The position numbers were made by a program, and so were the translations under genes. DNA of 64,000 nucleotides from Elymus sibiricus (taxonomy: Eukaryota; Streptophyta; Magnoliopsida; Poales; Poaceae), in assembly GCA_039707655.1 (NCBI GenBank), contig CM077671.1, forward strand, positions 365,206,720 through 365,270,719. Reading direction: 5' to 3'. How positions within the stretch are numbered: position 1 is the stretch's first letter; the number at the start of each line of letters is the position of its first letter. The notes below the pieces were generated by a model. That model was not told where the DNA came from. It saw only the letters and a list, made by a program, of their open reading frames with translations, and did not search any database. This document shows, piece after piece, positions 1-12,879 of the stretch.

Positions 1-381
1 AGGATCTCAAAGAGCATTTGGCTGCGGAGAAGCAAATCGCGGCTGCACGCGCAGATGAGGCGGCAATGGTTTCCATGCGTGCCGACCCCCAGATCTTGGA
101 GGAGCACCTCGCCGTCGAGGCCACCGTCGATGCCTCAAACGCTGATGCCACCACGCGGTTGGCTGCTACAAACGACAGCTTGTGGTCTTTTCTCGAGGGC
201 ACCGCCGATGCATTCGACGAAGACTTCGATGTGTTTTCTCAGCGTGCACGTGCTTACCTCAACTCCAGAGCCGGCATGTTGGTGTCGGGGTAGGATCAGG
301 CCACTCACCAGTACGAGGGGTGCACCCACAATGTGGATGCCTCGCCCTCTTCCAAGTTGACGGAGCCCATCATCATCGATA

Positions 382-700
382 CACTACTGGAATCAGGAAA
401 TTTGCCGTCAGCCAGATCTTTGCCATCGGCCAGCGGACGGCAAAGAAAGTCTTTGCCATCAGCTTACAGAAAACGGACGGCAAAGACCAGGCTGATGGCA
501 AAGAAAGGGGTTGCCGTCAGCCAACTCTTTGTTGTCGGCCCGCGGACGGGAAAGGGCTTAGAGGCAGACGGCAAAGAGACCACCTGGGCCCCACTGGGCC
601 GTGAAGATGGTTAGGTCAAATGGGCGACCTGGATGCCGTCCGCCCAATCTTTGCCGTCTACCCCTCGGCCCTTTGCCGTCCGCTAGCGAACGACAAAGAA
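382..700. repeat. Left TIR and subterminal repeats of Caspar-like CACTA
   Basis: The region begins with the 16-bp terminal motif CACTACTGGAATCAGG and holds repeated TTTGCCGTC and GACGGCAAAG units in direct and inverted orientation. In CACTA elements such subterminal arrays bind the transposon-encoded TNPA-type protein. The same motif family fills 25540-26126 at the other end. No gene is seen here. Confidence 0.85.
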
Positions 701-1088
701 ACTGCCTAACTAATGACCGTTACCACCCGACGCCGCCCCACTCTCTCACTCTCTTTCACTCTTGTTCTCTCTCTCTCTCTTGCCCCCGAGCGCCGCCCCG
801 TCCCACCGCTGCCCCGCCGCCCGGCCGCCCTGGCAGCAGAGCCCCGCCGACGCCTCCTCGGGCTTCCGCCCCCTCCCGCCGCCCCCTCCCGGTACCGCCG
901 CCCCGTCCCCGCCCCGCCGCCACTGGCCCGCAGCACAGCCCCGCCGACGCCCCCTCCGGCAGCCGCCTTCTCGCCGCCGTCCCTCCCGCCGCCCCCTCCC
1001 CGCACCGCCTCCCCCTCCCCGCCACCCCCTCCCCACCGCCCCCTCGCCGCCCCGCCGCCACCGCCCCGCAGCAGAGCCCCGCCGGCGC
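701..1088. other. GC-rich CCGCC/CCCTCC low-complexity leader of Caspar-like CACTA
   Basis: A C-rich, proline-codon-rich stretch that would give long reading frames in several frames simply because stop codons are rare. It continues at 12880-13030 on the far side of the copia insertion, where the same CCGCCCCCTCC composition resumes. I read it as the promoter-proximal or 5' leader region of the Caspar element rather than as coding sequence. Confidence 0.6.
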
Positions 1089-3234
1089 TGTTGGGGAATG
1101 CAGCAAAAAACAAAAATTTCCGACCTACGCACTAGCCCAGGACCACTATGGAAACTGCATACAAGGTTTGATCTTTTTCGTTACCGACTCCTAGCGCAGC
1201 GGAAGTAGAGTCGATGACGATCGGCGGTGCAGATCCCCGCAGCTAGGATTTACAACCTCCCAACCGCGAGGATGTATACCCTCATCTACCCCTCGGACAG
1301 CCCTCCGGGAGGCGGTCGGACAGTCCCCCAGACGGTGTCGCGGTCAGCCTTTCGGGAGGACCTCCGAAACTCGGACGATCACAAGGACAGCCCTTCGGGA
1401 GGCACTCTCGAACTAAGACCGAAACTACGATCTCTCTACAGAGTTGCACACATATGGTGTCATCTATCCGGCAGGGCTTCGCCGTCCAGAACTAGTTCCC
1501 ACCGGAACCCAGACAGCCTTTCGGCTCTACGAAACTATTTCGCTGGGAGGGAGAGAGAAAGCCAGATCATGCATGACACTTGTATGTGAGAAAGAGTGAG
1601 TTTTGGGCAGCCCCCTCCACCTCTATTTATAGGAGAAGGAGGGGTGGAGGGTCTGAAATTTCAGCCACATCCATCCATGTCATCTCCAAGATATTTTGGA
1701 GCAAAAGCCCAAAAAGGTGGCTTTCCAAAAAGTAACCATAAAGCTGATTTCACTATTCACGACGACATTTTTCAGCGTCCGTTCGAACCGAAAATATTTA
1801 TGTGGGCTTAGAACATTTCCAGTACCCACTAAAATAATTTTCGACGCGTTCCGAAACAATTCCGGATTAGTGATTTTCATCTGCGAAAAGAAAACAAAGC
1901 GGTTCCGGCAGCTCCGGAACATTTCCGGTTTTTCTTCCGAAACAGTTTCCAGAATGATTCTGGCACTCTCCAAGAATTATCAGGCGTGTACCGAAACAAA
2001 TTTGACTTAATGGTGTACTCCGAAACAACTTTTCGGTTTAGTGATTTTCATCTGTGAAAAGCAACTAAAGCGGTTCCGGCAGTCCGGAACATTTCCGGTT
2101 TTTGTCTCTGAAAAATCTCAGAAGTTACCGGAACAATTCTGGTACCCTCCAATAATTTCCAGGCATGTGCCGAAACCAATTTGACTTAATGGTACACTCC
2201 GAAACAACTTTTCGGTTGTACCGAAACTCTTCCGGTGTTCTCTCTCCGGAACTCTTCCGTTGTCTCCGAAACTTTTTCGGTGAATTTCTCTCAGACTCCC
2301 TGTCTAGTATTCAACAGATAGATGACCCTTAACCGTGTGACCCTATAGGTCCGGTGAAGCAGAGACATGACCCGGAATCCCTTCCGATCAATGATCGACA
2401 TCGGAGCCGTGGACACCCATATTGACCCCTATACCCACACGAATGAATATTCGAGTGAACCTCCAGTTGCCGAGTGCTATTCCTGTTGCTTCGCGATATG
2501 TTACAAATACCCGAGGTGAGACATGTTGGCATCCCCGTGGATCAACAACTTGTCCACTATGCCAGTTACCTCGTTACCGGTATTGTTCTCTTTTCTCGTT
2601 ACCGTGTTCCGGCATCCCTGTGATCAAATCACCCTGTGTCTGGCCAGATGATGATGGATACCGTAGTACCGAGAGGGCCCAGAGATATCTCTCCATCATC
2701 GGAGGAGCAAATCCCAATCTTGAGTTATCTTGTTACTTGCCATACTTTTCCGTGAACCCTTAAGCCGCCGTAATAGCCACCCAGTAACGGATGATGTTTA
2801 ACAAACCCCAAAGTTCACGAAGCAAGCACGAAGGAACTCGATACTCTCATGGTCTAAGGCATTATGCAAACATTAACTATCTCTGTGTTATTAACCATTA
2901 ACTTGTGACGAATGAATCTCATAGCATAACATCAATTTCGAGTCGATTCAACACAAATGTTCTGCTAACATTGTGCCCTAAAAGTTGCTGGCACAGACAT
3001 GCCCATGATCAGGAAAACAGAACCATCATGAAACACTTGAGCTAATCTTAGAGGCCAGACTAGGAATACATTTTACCGTTTATTATTCCACACGTGCATC
3101 TGAGTTTTCCTCCGAGCCTCGTGGTTATTGTAGACTCGAGAACCATAGCAGTTATAGCATGGCATATAAACTTAATTAGGAACATGGGGATAAATAATAT
3201 CATTTATTATTGCCTCTAGGGCATATCTCCTATA
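1089..3234 (-). repeat. Copia 3' LTR (left copy)
   Basis: Nearly colinear with 10752-12879. It holds many dispersed TTCCGG and CCGAAAC motifs between about 1830 and 2290. Small indels separate it from the right copy, for example about 30 extra bases near 1600-1635. Confidence 0.85.
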
Positions 3235-3247
3235 GACTCCCACTTGC
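3235..3247 (-). other. Polypurine tract of the copia element
   Basis: The minus strand reads GCAAGTGGGAGTC immediately before the LTR that begins at 3234. It is the expected primer site for plus-strand DNA synthesis and fixes the element's orientation. Confidence 0.7.
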
Positions 3248-4921
3248 ACTAGAGTCAATAATCTAGTCAATGCTAATGCACTTTACACCTATGGCATACT
3301 GGTGTAAAATATGCTTCGCTTGTGGTATAGCCTGATATCCAACGGATCTGACAACTTCAGCCCCGTGTGTAACTTTGCATATCCTCGCGTTTTAACGCTT
3401 TCACAAAATTCATATTTTGTGTGGACTTGGCTTTGTATATATGTGAATCACAGGTCAAACCTTGATTCCTCAGACTGAGATATGGAGCAACTATCTGCAA
3501 TAGTGTCGCATTGACCAAAGCCATCTTGGAACCATACTAAGTTCATGGATGAACTATATGATTCAACTCCTAATTCGTGTCAAGAAATTTATTTCCAATT
3601 AACAATGTGTCAAGCACACAAGGTTTTTAGAAATATTATTATGGTCCCACTTACTTTCTTGAACCACAAGCATCTTCGATACCCATTTGATGAAGTCAAA
3701 CTCTTTTGACCATTTCATCAAAAACGAAGATTCCAACTCCATTTTGCTCTCTTCTGTCCATTGCTGGAACTTTGAAGTTTGCATACTTACTAGCATCCTC
3801 TGGATCGATAAATTACTTCGGACTGTATTACATACAAGTCCTAGGTTGCATTTTCATCTCATGGAAATCCTTTTTGGCATCCATGTTTCATATCTCATGT
3901 TTGAAATATGTATTAATTGCTAGTTCAACCCGAACCGACTTTAAGCATCGCTACGGTGAGACAACCTTATCGTAGTCAACTCTTTGAACTTGTCATTGCA
4001 ACAAGTCGAGCTTTATGGATAAAACATTTTATCCACATCAGTTTATAGTTTCATAAATATTCGTTAGACTCTAAGTCTTCCGAAAGGTGTATCAAGGTTT
4101 TAATCTTGAATCACTTATATGGAAACTATCTCGGATTGTATTGGCATTTAGCCAATTCCGGAGTCAGGGCCTATCAACGCTTCCTTGTGTATCGTAGGTA
4201 TACTGTTGTCTAAAAACAATATCTCGTATGCGCACCTGAGAGGTTTGCACGAGTTTTTCCTACGTGGTTCAGCTGCAAGTTCGACCGAAGTCCATACATC
4301 TCATGTAGAGGCTTCCGTATCAGTCGCAGTAGGAAACTCTGGAATTACTTCCAAGGTCTCTTTCCTTTGATCTGATGACGAAGATATTGTTTATCTCGTC
4401 GAGTTGCACTGTTCTCCCACTCACCTTTTTGAAAGAATGATTTTCTTCAAAAACCATACCATTCTTTGTGGCAAAACTATTTGCCTCGGTATAGTGAGGG
4501 AGGAATACCCAATAACTTGGGATAACTTACAAAGTAGCACTTGTCTGATTTGGAATAGGTTTGTAATCTTTTACACAAGCCCCATATTCCAAATGTTAAG
4601 AAAAGATATAACATGGTTGGGCGTACCATACCATGGCGTCATTTCAGCAGACCCGATGGAGCTCTTTTCAGTGTAAAAGCCGCAGTCTCTAAAGCATTAC
4701 TCTTAAAAGGGATAAAGACAAATTGATTTATGTCATCTTTGATCTCACCATGTCATAAATGGTTTGATTACATCTTCACGGACATTCCACTTACTGTGGT
4801 GTTCCGGGAGGTGTAAGTTATGAAACTCTTTTCACAACTCATCAGGCATTCGCTAAACTTGTAACTCAAATTTTCCTTTGCGCAATCAAATTGTAGAAAC
4901 ATAATTTTCTTGTTACAATAA
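3235..4921 (-). pseudogene. Decayed copia pol region (integrase-RT interval)
   Basis: On the minus strand this stretch looks like a ruined copia polyprotein. The interval around 3960-4380 resembles, by memory of wheat copia DNA, the linker before reverse transcriptase and the start of RT. No open frame longer than about 90 codons remains, and in-frame stops are frequent. The assignment rests on orientation (PPT at 3235-3247, PBS near 10750) and DNA-level resemblance, not on a readable catalytic motif, so domain naming is tentative. Confidence 0.45.
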
Positions 4922-6953
4922 CTAGATGATGCCCCGCGCGTTGCTGCAGAATGTTTTGGTAATTTATTTGAGGAAAGTCAGGATCCAAATTAAAGTAACA
5001 AAATGCCTTGCCCATTCGATCTACATTGAGGTAAGGTCAATAGGCCAACACATACCTCACCATGGAGGTTTGCAGAAAATACACGGATGATATCATATAT
5101 CAACAATTGACACAAATACATGTACTCCAGTATGATGATATTTGTAGTCTTGTACCGCTGAAAAACATCTAGAATTATGAGAATATTTCCTGCACGTTGC
5201 TACGGGATTGTACACTTTTTTTGATACAATGTTGATGTATAAGCGGGGTCGAACATTAAGATCCAATTCCATGTGAAATATACTATAGAATATAGATTGT
5301 TGTGCCAAAAAATTAAAGAACATATTGGATATTCATAATAGCTGAAAGTAGTCTCCCACTTATAATAACATCAAAGTATTATGGTACGTGTATGTGGACA
5401 GATTCGCCAATTGTTTGTTGAGCTAGCAATATATGAAGAGGCTGATATTAAATCCATGAAATTTTCCATATGGAAAATACTATACATTTGTGCACTGGAA
5501 ATTTGAGAACATACTGGATATTCATAATGCGGGAAAGTAGTGTTCCCCTAAAATAACATGAAAGTACTATGGTCATGTATGCGTATGAAGAGGCTGATCT
5601 CAAATCCATGGCAATTTGACTGATTCAATATTGATAAGAATGACATTCAAAAAAATATTGATAAGAATATACTACTAAACCCGCAAGAAAGTAAGAACAT
5701 ATACTAAGGATATGGTATCTGAATGAACTAAAAAGAGGTGTGTGCTCTTAGCTGACACATATGAGAAAAGAACGCAGGTCATTTACACCAAATAGTTTCC
5801 TTCCAAAAGCAAGCATGTTGTTTGCAAATCTGTTATGCTAATCATCTCACTCATAGTCTCCCCGTCATGTCCTGGAACATGAATGCATCCAATCCAAACT
5901 CCTGGGCACCTGTCGACGGCATCCCAAGGGACATCCCATTGTTGGATTTGACTTCAAGTGTTCCCAGCTTGAGTGCCGCTGCCAAATCGTCTTGCCGTCG
6001 GCCGTCGCTAGTCCTAGCCTGGAGCAAACCCAATGTTTATTACTCCCAACCATTAATTAAGGAAAAAAAGGATGAATCATGAACTTCTAAGGCAGATGAG
6101 TAAGATCTAGGGGCTGATGGGCTCACACTGGAGGCTGTAACTGTATAACATCCGGGGAGTCAGATCCTGTAACACGTTAAGTAGGGAAGTTAGAGCCGCC
6201 CCTTCACAAAAACGAACGCTGGCATCATGAAAAAAAAGGGAAAACAAAACAGACTTGCCTGTGATCAGCCCTCAAGCGGACCATCTACCCCGCCATTGAT
6301 TGGCCAACTTCGTCGGCGCCGCCGGTGATCTGTCAGTATGCCCGCGTGTCCGTCGGATCTTCATCATGCATCTCTCTGGTTGTTCTACGGGAAGATGTAA
6401 GCTGCTGGATGGGAGGAAAGTAGTACGGTCACCGGTGACTGGTGACGATAGTGACGGGCGACCAGATCAGTAGAGCACCAAGAATTCCATACCAGTGGCA
6501 TCTGTAGCTGCACATATTCAGTTCCTTTGATCGGTGCAGTACAAATATAGAATTAACATATGCCTGGCGTAGGAGAAACTCGCTGGCATGGCCTATGGTT
6601 GGTAGAACATTGCGTTGAGGAGAAAAACGTATGAGGATGTAGCGCTATAAAGTACCGGCGCTGTCAATCCCGCCGGCCGCTCGACTGCCTTGTGAATTAA
6701 TTTTTAGACTAAATGTGTGGTACGGTGGAAGATGAAACGGGATGATCAATGCGTCGCGAACGTAAAGCAAAAGCGGGGAGAAAAAAAATGCCATGACGTT
6801 GATAGGTTGCATGCTTAGTTAGTGCTCACATGGAGTGATTAGCCGAGTGGAGGGTTAGTGCTGACGTGGTTGTAGGAGAATGGATGCTGATGTGGATAGG
6901 CTGCATGCTTAGTTAAATAGGTTAGTGGGGATGAACTATTTAGGTATTATAGA
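4922..6953 (-). mobile_element. Helitron-like insertion inside the copia element
   Basis: Read on the minus strand, the segment starts TCTATAATACC at 6953 and ends ...GCATCATCTAG at 4922, flanked by A on the 5' side and T on the 3' side, the host dinucleotide used by Helitrons. Just before the CTAG end lies a GC-rich CAGCAACGCGCGGGG motif, matching the terminal hairpin of grass Helitrons, although one stem arm is mutated. There are no terminal inverted repeats and no TSD, and no Rep/helicase frame, so it is non-autonomous. A short frame at 5822-6082 might be captured gene sequence, but I cannot identify it. Confidence 0.65.
5330..5610. repeat. Imperfect duplication inside the Helitron-like element
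   Basis: The text around 5335-5390 (gaaagtagtctcccact...aacatcaaagtattatgg) recurs around 5530-5580 (gaaagtagtgttcccct...aacatgaaagtactatgg), and both copies are followed by an isolated 'gaagaggctgat' phrase nearby. It is an old local duplication of roughly 190 bp spacing with no visible coding role. Confidence 0.5.
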
Positions 6954-8130
6954 TTCTGTAGTGCATTGAGTTTTGAAACATTTATATTCTTTTTGTGTGT
7001 GTTTTGAACCGAATGCATATTAGAAATGTATTTGTGTTGTGTTTATTTATTTTATAATCAACAATGCATATGCACAGATCAACACTCAATGTACGTACTC
7101 ACCAGCAAAAGAACACTCAAACTATGTACAGCTATTAATTATTTTATCATACTGTATTTACATCCTTTACATGCTACAAGTTTTTATCTTGCCCCACGTA
7201 CTACCAGGCTAGCGTACGCAATCCCAAAATAAAAACAGGAAAAGAATATGTTCTTCGTGGAACATGTCTCTATGGAGAGGTGTTTTCTTAAACAAAGAGT
7301 CCTAGTACTATAAGTTGCACGATACCCACATATATGTGTATGTCCATGTCCAGGACGTGTACCTTTTTTATAGAATACTAAAACCAATCAGACGTGTTCG
7401 GCTATAATACTAACGCACACGTTGCTCTTTTTTTAGATGTAACCTACTTTTCCTTTTGCTAGGCAACCTGGACGTGATTTTTTAGAAAAACTGCCCGTGT
7501 TGTAGCACTTATGCTATCTTTTTTTCTTCTGAAAGGAGCACTTATCCTATGTTAACGTAACATATGCTAAATACACATGTCTTCCGAGGCCCGGCATGTT
7601 ATGTTACATAAATTGAACGGTTACGGATTCAAACTTTTATAAGATCTACAAGATGAAGGGCTAGCATTTTCTGATTAACGTGAGATTTTCTAGCCTATTC
7701 TCTACTTTTGACCCGTATTTTGTTTTTAGTAGATAATAATTGATTGATGATGATTTCTACTTCATTTTTGAAAAACCTTTTGAATGATTTCAAAAGATCC
7801 AGACTTGCGTCTCATCAAGTAAATATCCATATATCTACTTGAGTCATTTCTGAAGAGAGATAAATCCACTACTTGCAACAGCATTTATTGAACTACACAC
7901 ATCAAAATGTATGATCACCAATAAGTTTGTTGCTCGTTCCTTATGGCCTGTGAATGGTATTTCAGTCACTTCACTTTTCGGAGGAAAGTTGAAAGTGTCA
8001 GATTATTCAAAATCAAACGACTTCAAAATCCATCATAATGAAATTTTTCCATGTGGGTTCCTCCAATGTGACCAAATGCAGTGCCACACATGTGTGGTAT
8101 TCTCTTAGTCTTGCGACATTTAGCGTCAGT
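6954..8130. other. Unassigned AT-rich interior of the copia element
   Basis: No readable gene. The part from about 7740 rightwards looks like ruined copia coding sequence on the minus strand. The part 6954-7700 shows no recognisable motif and could be an additional old insertion. No TSD or terminal repeat was found for it. Confidence 0.35.
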
Positions 8131-8139
8131 ATTATGGAT

Positions 8140-8505
8140 GTATCATATTACCATCAATATTCATAACATACATCCCATCTTGGATGGAAGGATGGCCCTT
8201 CATGTTATTCATAATACTGAACAACAATTGTTCTTTTATGAACAACCATTTTGCAACAAACATTGTGCACTGGGTTAGAGTGTATGAAACTCTAAAATGA
8301 ATTATGAAAGTAAACACATAGGTAATATATTAATATCATTATTCATAACATACATCTCATTCATAATGAAAGTATGGCCCTTATGTTTATTCATAACACC
8401 GAACATCAAAAGTTCTCTTATGAACAACCTTCTTGCAAGATATCTTATGCAAAGGGCTAGAGTGTGTAAAGCTCTAAAATGAATTATGACAGAAAAGTAA
8501 TACAC
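8140..8505. repeat. Two tandem copies of a ~175-bp unit in the copia interior
   Basis: The phrases 'attcataacatacatc', 'ggcccttatgtt', 'ttcttttatgaacaacc' and 'gctctaaaatgaattatga' occur in the same order in 8150-8310 and again in 8335-8490. The minus-strand conceptual translations of both copies align throughout, so the duplication may once have been in coding sequence. Function unknown. Confidence 0.65.
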
Positions 8506-10735
8506 CGATGGAAGGTATAGTAACTTTTACTATGTTCCCAGCATGTATCAAGACCTCATTCCTGGCTAGTCTTTCAGGCCATAGTAGTTCTTGCATCGAG
8601 TCGCAACAGAATGCAATTGAGCGGGTATCTTTGTGATCAACTCACAATACCCAAGAATTAGTGATTAACATGTTTAACCATAATTCCCAAGAACTATATC
8701 TTTGACCAGCCTTCTATACAACAAAAACTTGTATGACATTCATACATGAGCTGGATATTCCAGTCTTCTTTCTTTCTGCCTTTATACTTCTAACAGTTTA
8801 ACTTTTAGTATTTCTCCTACTCTCAGAAGAAGCACCCAACTTAAGAGTGACGTTTAGCCCCGAACTTCCTAGGCGTGAAAGTTTCACTAACACCCTTCGG
8901 ACACTTCCTTTCTCTTTAAGTTGTTGTTTTATTCACCTTCATTTACATGACAGGCGTTCTCCTGGATCCCTCTCTTATCAGTCGAATGCATAGTAAACAC
9001 CTTTACTAATAGTTTGCAAACAAATATTGCTTTGGATATTTCATATCTTTCAGCCTTTGTTTGTATCTGAAAATTAATTTTCAGTTCCATGAATATCACA
9101 TAACTATCCCAAAACTTTCGAAGATCGGGTCTCATGGAAGCAAACGTATTGCACTTGACTGAAACGGAATTCTAGCATTTGGATTGAAGGACGAGAGTCA
9201 CATGATCCATAGCATTAGCGAGAGAATACCGAAAGCATGCGATAGGACAAAGTCCTTCTCGACACTCTTGAGGACAATCCTCACATTACGTTATCAATCG
9301 TAAAGTTTTAACCAGATAAATAACAGCTTATTCAATTTTGATAGGGAAGGTGGAAACGCGAGCCATTATTCTACAACTATTATGCAAATCACACTTAGAC
9401 AGTGTTCAAAATTAATTGCACTAAGAATTAAAAGAATTAATTCTAAAGTGCGCTCCCACTCAAATCAATATCTCTCATAATTGATTGTGAGTGATTCAAG
9501 ATCCGTATTTCAATTCGACGCCATTGACGGGTTCATCACCGATGACGTGAATTTCAATCGGTAGGCCAACTTGCCAATCACATCTCTATGTGACTCTTGT
9601 CCATCTTTCGATGCACGTGTTCCGAGCTCAGGACTGTCCTGCCTGAACGTCAAGACAACCAAGTGAACACGCAGTGAGGTCTGACCTTCACCCGCCTTGC
9701 ACCTCTCTAATCGTTCGTGCTCATGTGTACATGTCGCACCCCGAAAAGATACGTGTTGTAGATGGTGCTACACTTGGGAGAACACTAACTACTTGATATT
9801 TTTAAGTGAGAGATCACCCTAATAAAAGCGACTACCGCGCAATCAAGAAGGGTGCATCAAGAGGGATAAACATCTCAGGCAATTCATAATAGCATGATAT
9901 GGTATAGCCCCTTCTGACGGAGAAGTCAAGTATTTCTTCGTCTTCGGCATTCGCGTCGTTGTTCACCTTCGCGAAGTTTGCCACCACCTTGTCGATGCAC
10001 CAGATAATATTGCTATCTCTATAGCTAATAAAATAAGTGCATTACATAAGGTTGACACGTAGGTCATTAAAGTGACAATCATATGGCTCCAGCCATCATG
10101 CCGAATCATGACACGCAGGTCATGTTAATTTACATCATATAGTCATCTCATACATAATCAAATTAATATGAGCATTGCTATACCACATCACATGCTCATG
10201 CAAACCCTCCTGCAAAACCAAGTTAGACGCCTCTAATCGGTTTATGCAAGAACTTGTTTATCGTGGCTTCTAAGGTTTCGAAACAAACCGAAGCTACCAA
10301 CGTCCATCATCAAGTATGATAATTCAAGTTGCTAGATTAATTTTGCGGGGTGTATGAAACACGAGATAATAAAATCTCGAGCCTCATACTGAACTTCGTC
10401 ATATGCATGACCCCCGTGCAGATCATATCTGCATTGCCCTTTCGTCTGCGAAATTTCATCTTTCTTTTTAACTACAGTGGAATTCAATGAACTGTTAGCA
10501 CTTCGTTGATCAATCAGGATCGTGGATTGCCAGAACATTGAAACTCCACCATGCTGTTATCAAGATCAGAAATATGCAAATCCCAGGGAAGCAACAAGAA
10601 CATCGGGTAACAGATTTCATCTGCTACCCACACAAATAATTTTCAGTAATAGAACTCATCTACTACCTAATTATATTGTGCAACACCCATACATCTCTAT
10701 GTATTCTAGATCGCAACCTGCATCTACGCATAGCA
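8506..10735 (-). other. Decayed gag/5' region of the copia element
   Basis: This stretch lies between the internal tandem repeat and the PBS-side LTR, so by position it should contain the copia gag and 5' leader. No open frame of useful length is seen on either strand. No other element borders were found. Confidence 0.4.
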
Positions 10736-10750
10736 CGGCTCATGATGCCA
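10733..10750 (-). other. Primer-binding site of the copia element (degenerate)
   Basis: The minus strand reads TGGCATCATGAGCC one base after the LTR. It resembles the initiator-tRNA-Met PBS (TGGTATCAGAGC) typical of plant copia elements, with substitutions and an inserted base. Confidence 0.55.
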
Positions 10751-10751
10751 C

Positions 10752-12879
10752 TGTTGGGGAACGCAGCAGAAAACAAAAATTTCCGACCTACGCACCAGCC
10801 CAGGACCACTATGGAGACTGCATACAAGGTTTGATCTTTTTCGTTACCGACTCGTAGCGCAGCGGAAGTAGAGTCGATGACGATCGGCGGTGCAGATCCC
10901 CGCAGCTAGGATTTACAACCTCCCAACCGCGAGGATGTATACCCTCATCTGCCCCTCGGACAGCCCTCCGGGAGGCGGTCGGATAGTCCCCCGGACGGTG
11001 TCGTGGACAGCCCTTCGGGAGGACCTCCGAAACTCGGACGGTCACACGGACAGCCCATCGGGAGGCACTCTCGAACTAAGACCGAAACTACGATCGCTCT
11101 ACAGAGTTGCACAGATACGGTGTCATCTATCCGGCAGGGCTTCGCCGTCCAGAACTAGTTCCCACCGGAACCCAGACAGCCTTTTGGCTCTACGAAACTA
11201 TTTCGCTGGGAGGGAGAAAGCCAGATCATGCATGGCACTTGTATGTGAGAAAGAGTGAGTTTTTTATAGGAGAAGGAGGGGTGGAGGGGCTGAAATTTCA
11301 GCCACATCCATCCATGTCATCTCCAAGATATTTTGGAGCAAAAGCCCAAAAAGGTGGCTTTCCAAAAAGTAACCATAAAGCTGATTTCACTATTCACAAC
11401 GACATTTTTCAGCGTCCGTTCGAACCGAAAATATTTATGTGGGCTTAGAACATTTCCAGTACCCACTAAAATAATTTTCGACGCGTTCCGAAACAATTCC
11501 GGATTAGTGATTTTCATCTGCGAAAAGCAAACAAAGCGGTTCCGGCAGCTCCGGAACATTTCCGGTTTTTCTTCCGGAAAATTCCCAGAAGTTTCCAGAA
11601 TGATTCTGGCACTCTCCAAGAATTATTAGGCGTGTGCCGAAACCAATTTGACTTAATGGTGTACTTCGAAACAACTTTTCGGTTTAGTGATTTTCATCTG
11701 TGAAAAGCAACTAATGCGGTTCCGGCAGTCCGGAACATTTCCGGTTTTTGTCTCTGAAAAATCTCAGAAGTTACCGGAACAATTCTGGTACCCTCCAATA
11801 ATTTCCAGGCATGTGCCGAAACCAATTTGACTTAATGGTACACTTCGAAACAACTTTTCGGTTTTACCAAAACTCTTCCAGTGTTCTCTCTCCGGAACTC
11901 TTTCGTTGTCTCCGAAACTTTTTCGGTGAATTTCTCTCAGACTCCGTGTCTAGTATTCAACAGATAGATGACCCTTAAGCGTGTGACCCTATAGGTTCGG
12001 TGAAGTATAGACATGACCCAGAATCCCTTCCGATCAATGATCAACATCGGAGCCGTGGACACCCATATTGACCCCTATACCCACACGAATGAATATTCGA
12101 GTGAACCTCCAGTTGCCGAGTGCTATTCCTGTTGCTTCGCGATATGTTACAAATACCTGAGGTGAGACATGTTGGCATCCCCGTGGATCAACAACTTGTC
12201 CACTATGCCAGTTACCTCGTTACCGGTATTGTTCTCTTTTCTCGTTACCGTGTTCCGGCATCCCTGTGATCAAATCACCCTGTGTCTGGCCAGACGATGA
12301 TGGATACCGTAATACCGAGAGGGCCCAGAGATATCTCTCCATCCTCGGAGGAGCAAATCCCAATCTTGAGCTATCTTGTTACTTGCCATACTTTTCCGTG
12401 AACCCGTAAGCCGCCGTAATAGCCACCCAGTAACGGATGACGTTTAACAAACCCCAAAGTTCACGAAGCAAGCACGAAGGAACTCGATACTCTCATGGTC
12501 TAAGGAATTATGCAAACATTAACTATCTCTGTGTTATTAACCATTAACTTGTGACGAATGAATCTCATAGCATAACATCAATTCGGGTCGATTCAACACA
12601 AATGTTCTGCTAACATTGTGCCCTCAAAGTTGCTGGCACAGACATGCCCATGATCAGGAAAATAGAACCATCATGCAACACTTGAGCTAGTCTTAGAGGC
12701 CATACTAGGAATACATTTTACCGTTTATTATTCCACACGTGCATATGAGTTTTCCTCCGAGCCTCGTGGTTATTGTAGACTCGAGAACCATAGCAGTTAT
12801 AGCATGGAATATAAACTTAATTAGGAACATGGGGATAAATAATAACATTTATTATTGCCTCTAGGGCATATCTCCTACA
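10752..12879 (-). repeat. Copia 5' LTR (right copy)
   Basis: Direct repeat of 1089-3234 with intact TGTTGGGG...CTCCTACA termini. It is slightly shorter because of an indel near 11260. Confidence 0.85.

Larger units (their letters stand above)
1089..12879 (-). mobile_element. Ty1/copia LTR retrotransposon, complete but decayed
   Basis: Two direct LTRs (1089-3234 and 10752-12879, about 2.1 kb) begin TGTTGGGGAA and end with a CTCCTACA-type terminus (mutated to CTCCTATA in the left copy). The flanks are ggcgc (1084-1088) and gacgc (12880-12884), a 5-bp TSD with one change. A polypurine tract on the minus strand (GCAAGTGGGAGTC, 3235-3247) adjoins the left LTR and a primer-binding site adjoins the right LTR, so the element points leftwards. 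The minus-strand LTR start, TGTAGGAGATATGCCC, resembles the Angela/BARE start known to me. The internal region has no intact frame and contains a Helitron. Confidence 0.85.

Noticed and set aside
762..1208. Long proline/arginine-rich reading frames on both strands
   Set aside because: They arise because the CCGCC-rich leader lacks stop codons in all frames; no domain, and broken by the copia LTR at 1089.
5822..6082. Captured host exon in the Helitron-like element
   Set aside because: Open frames occur on both strands, there are no recognisable residues, and no splice structure could be supported.
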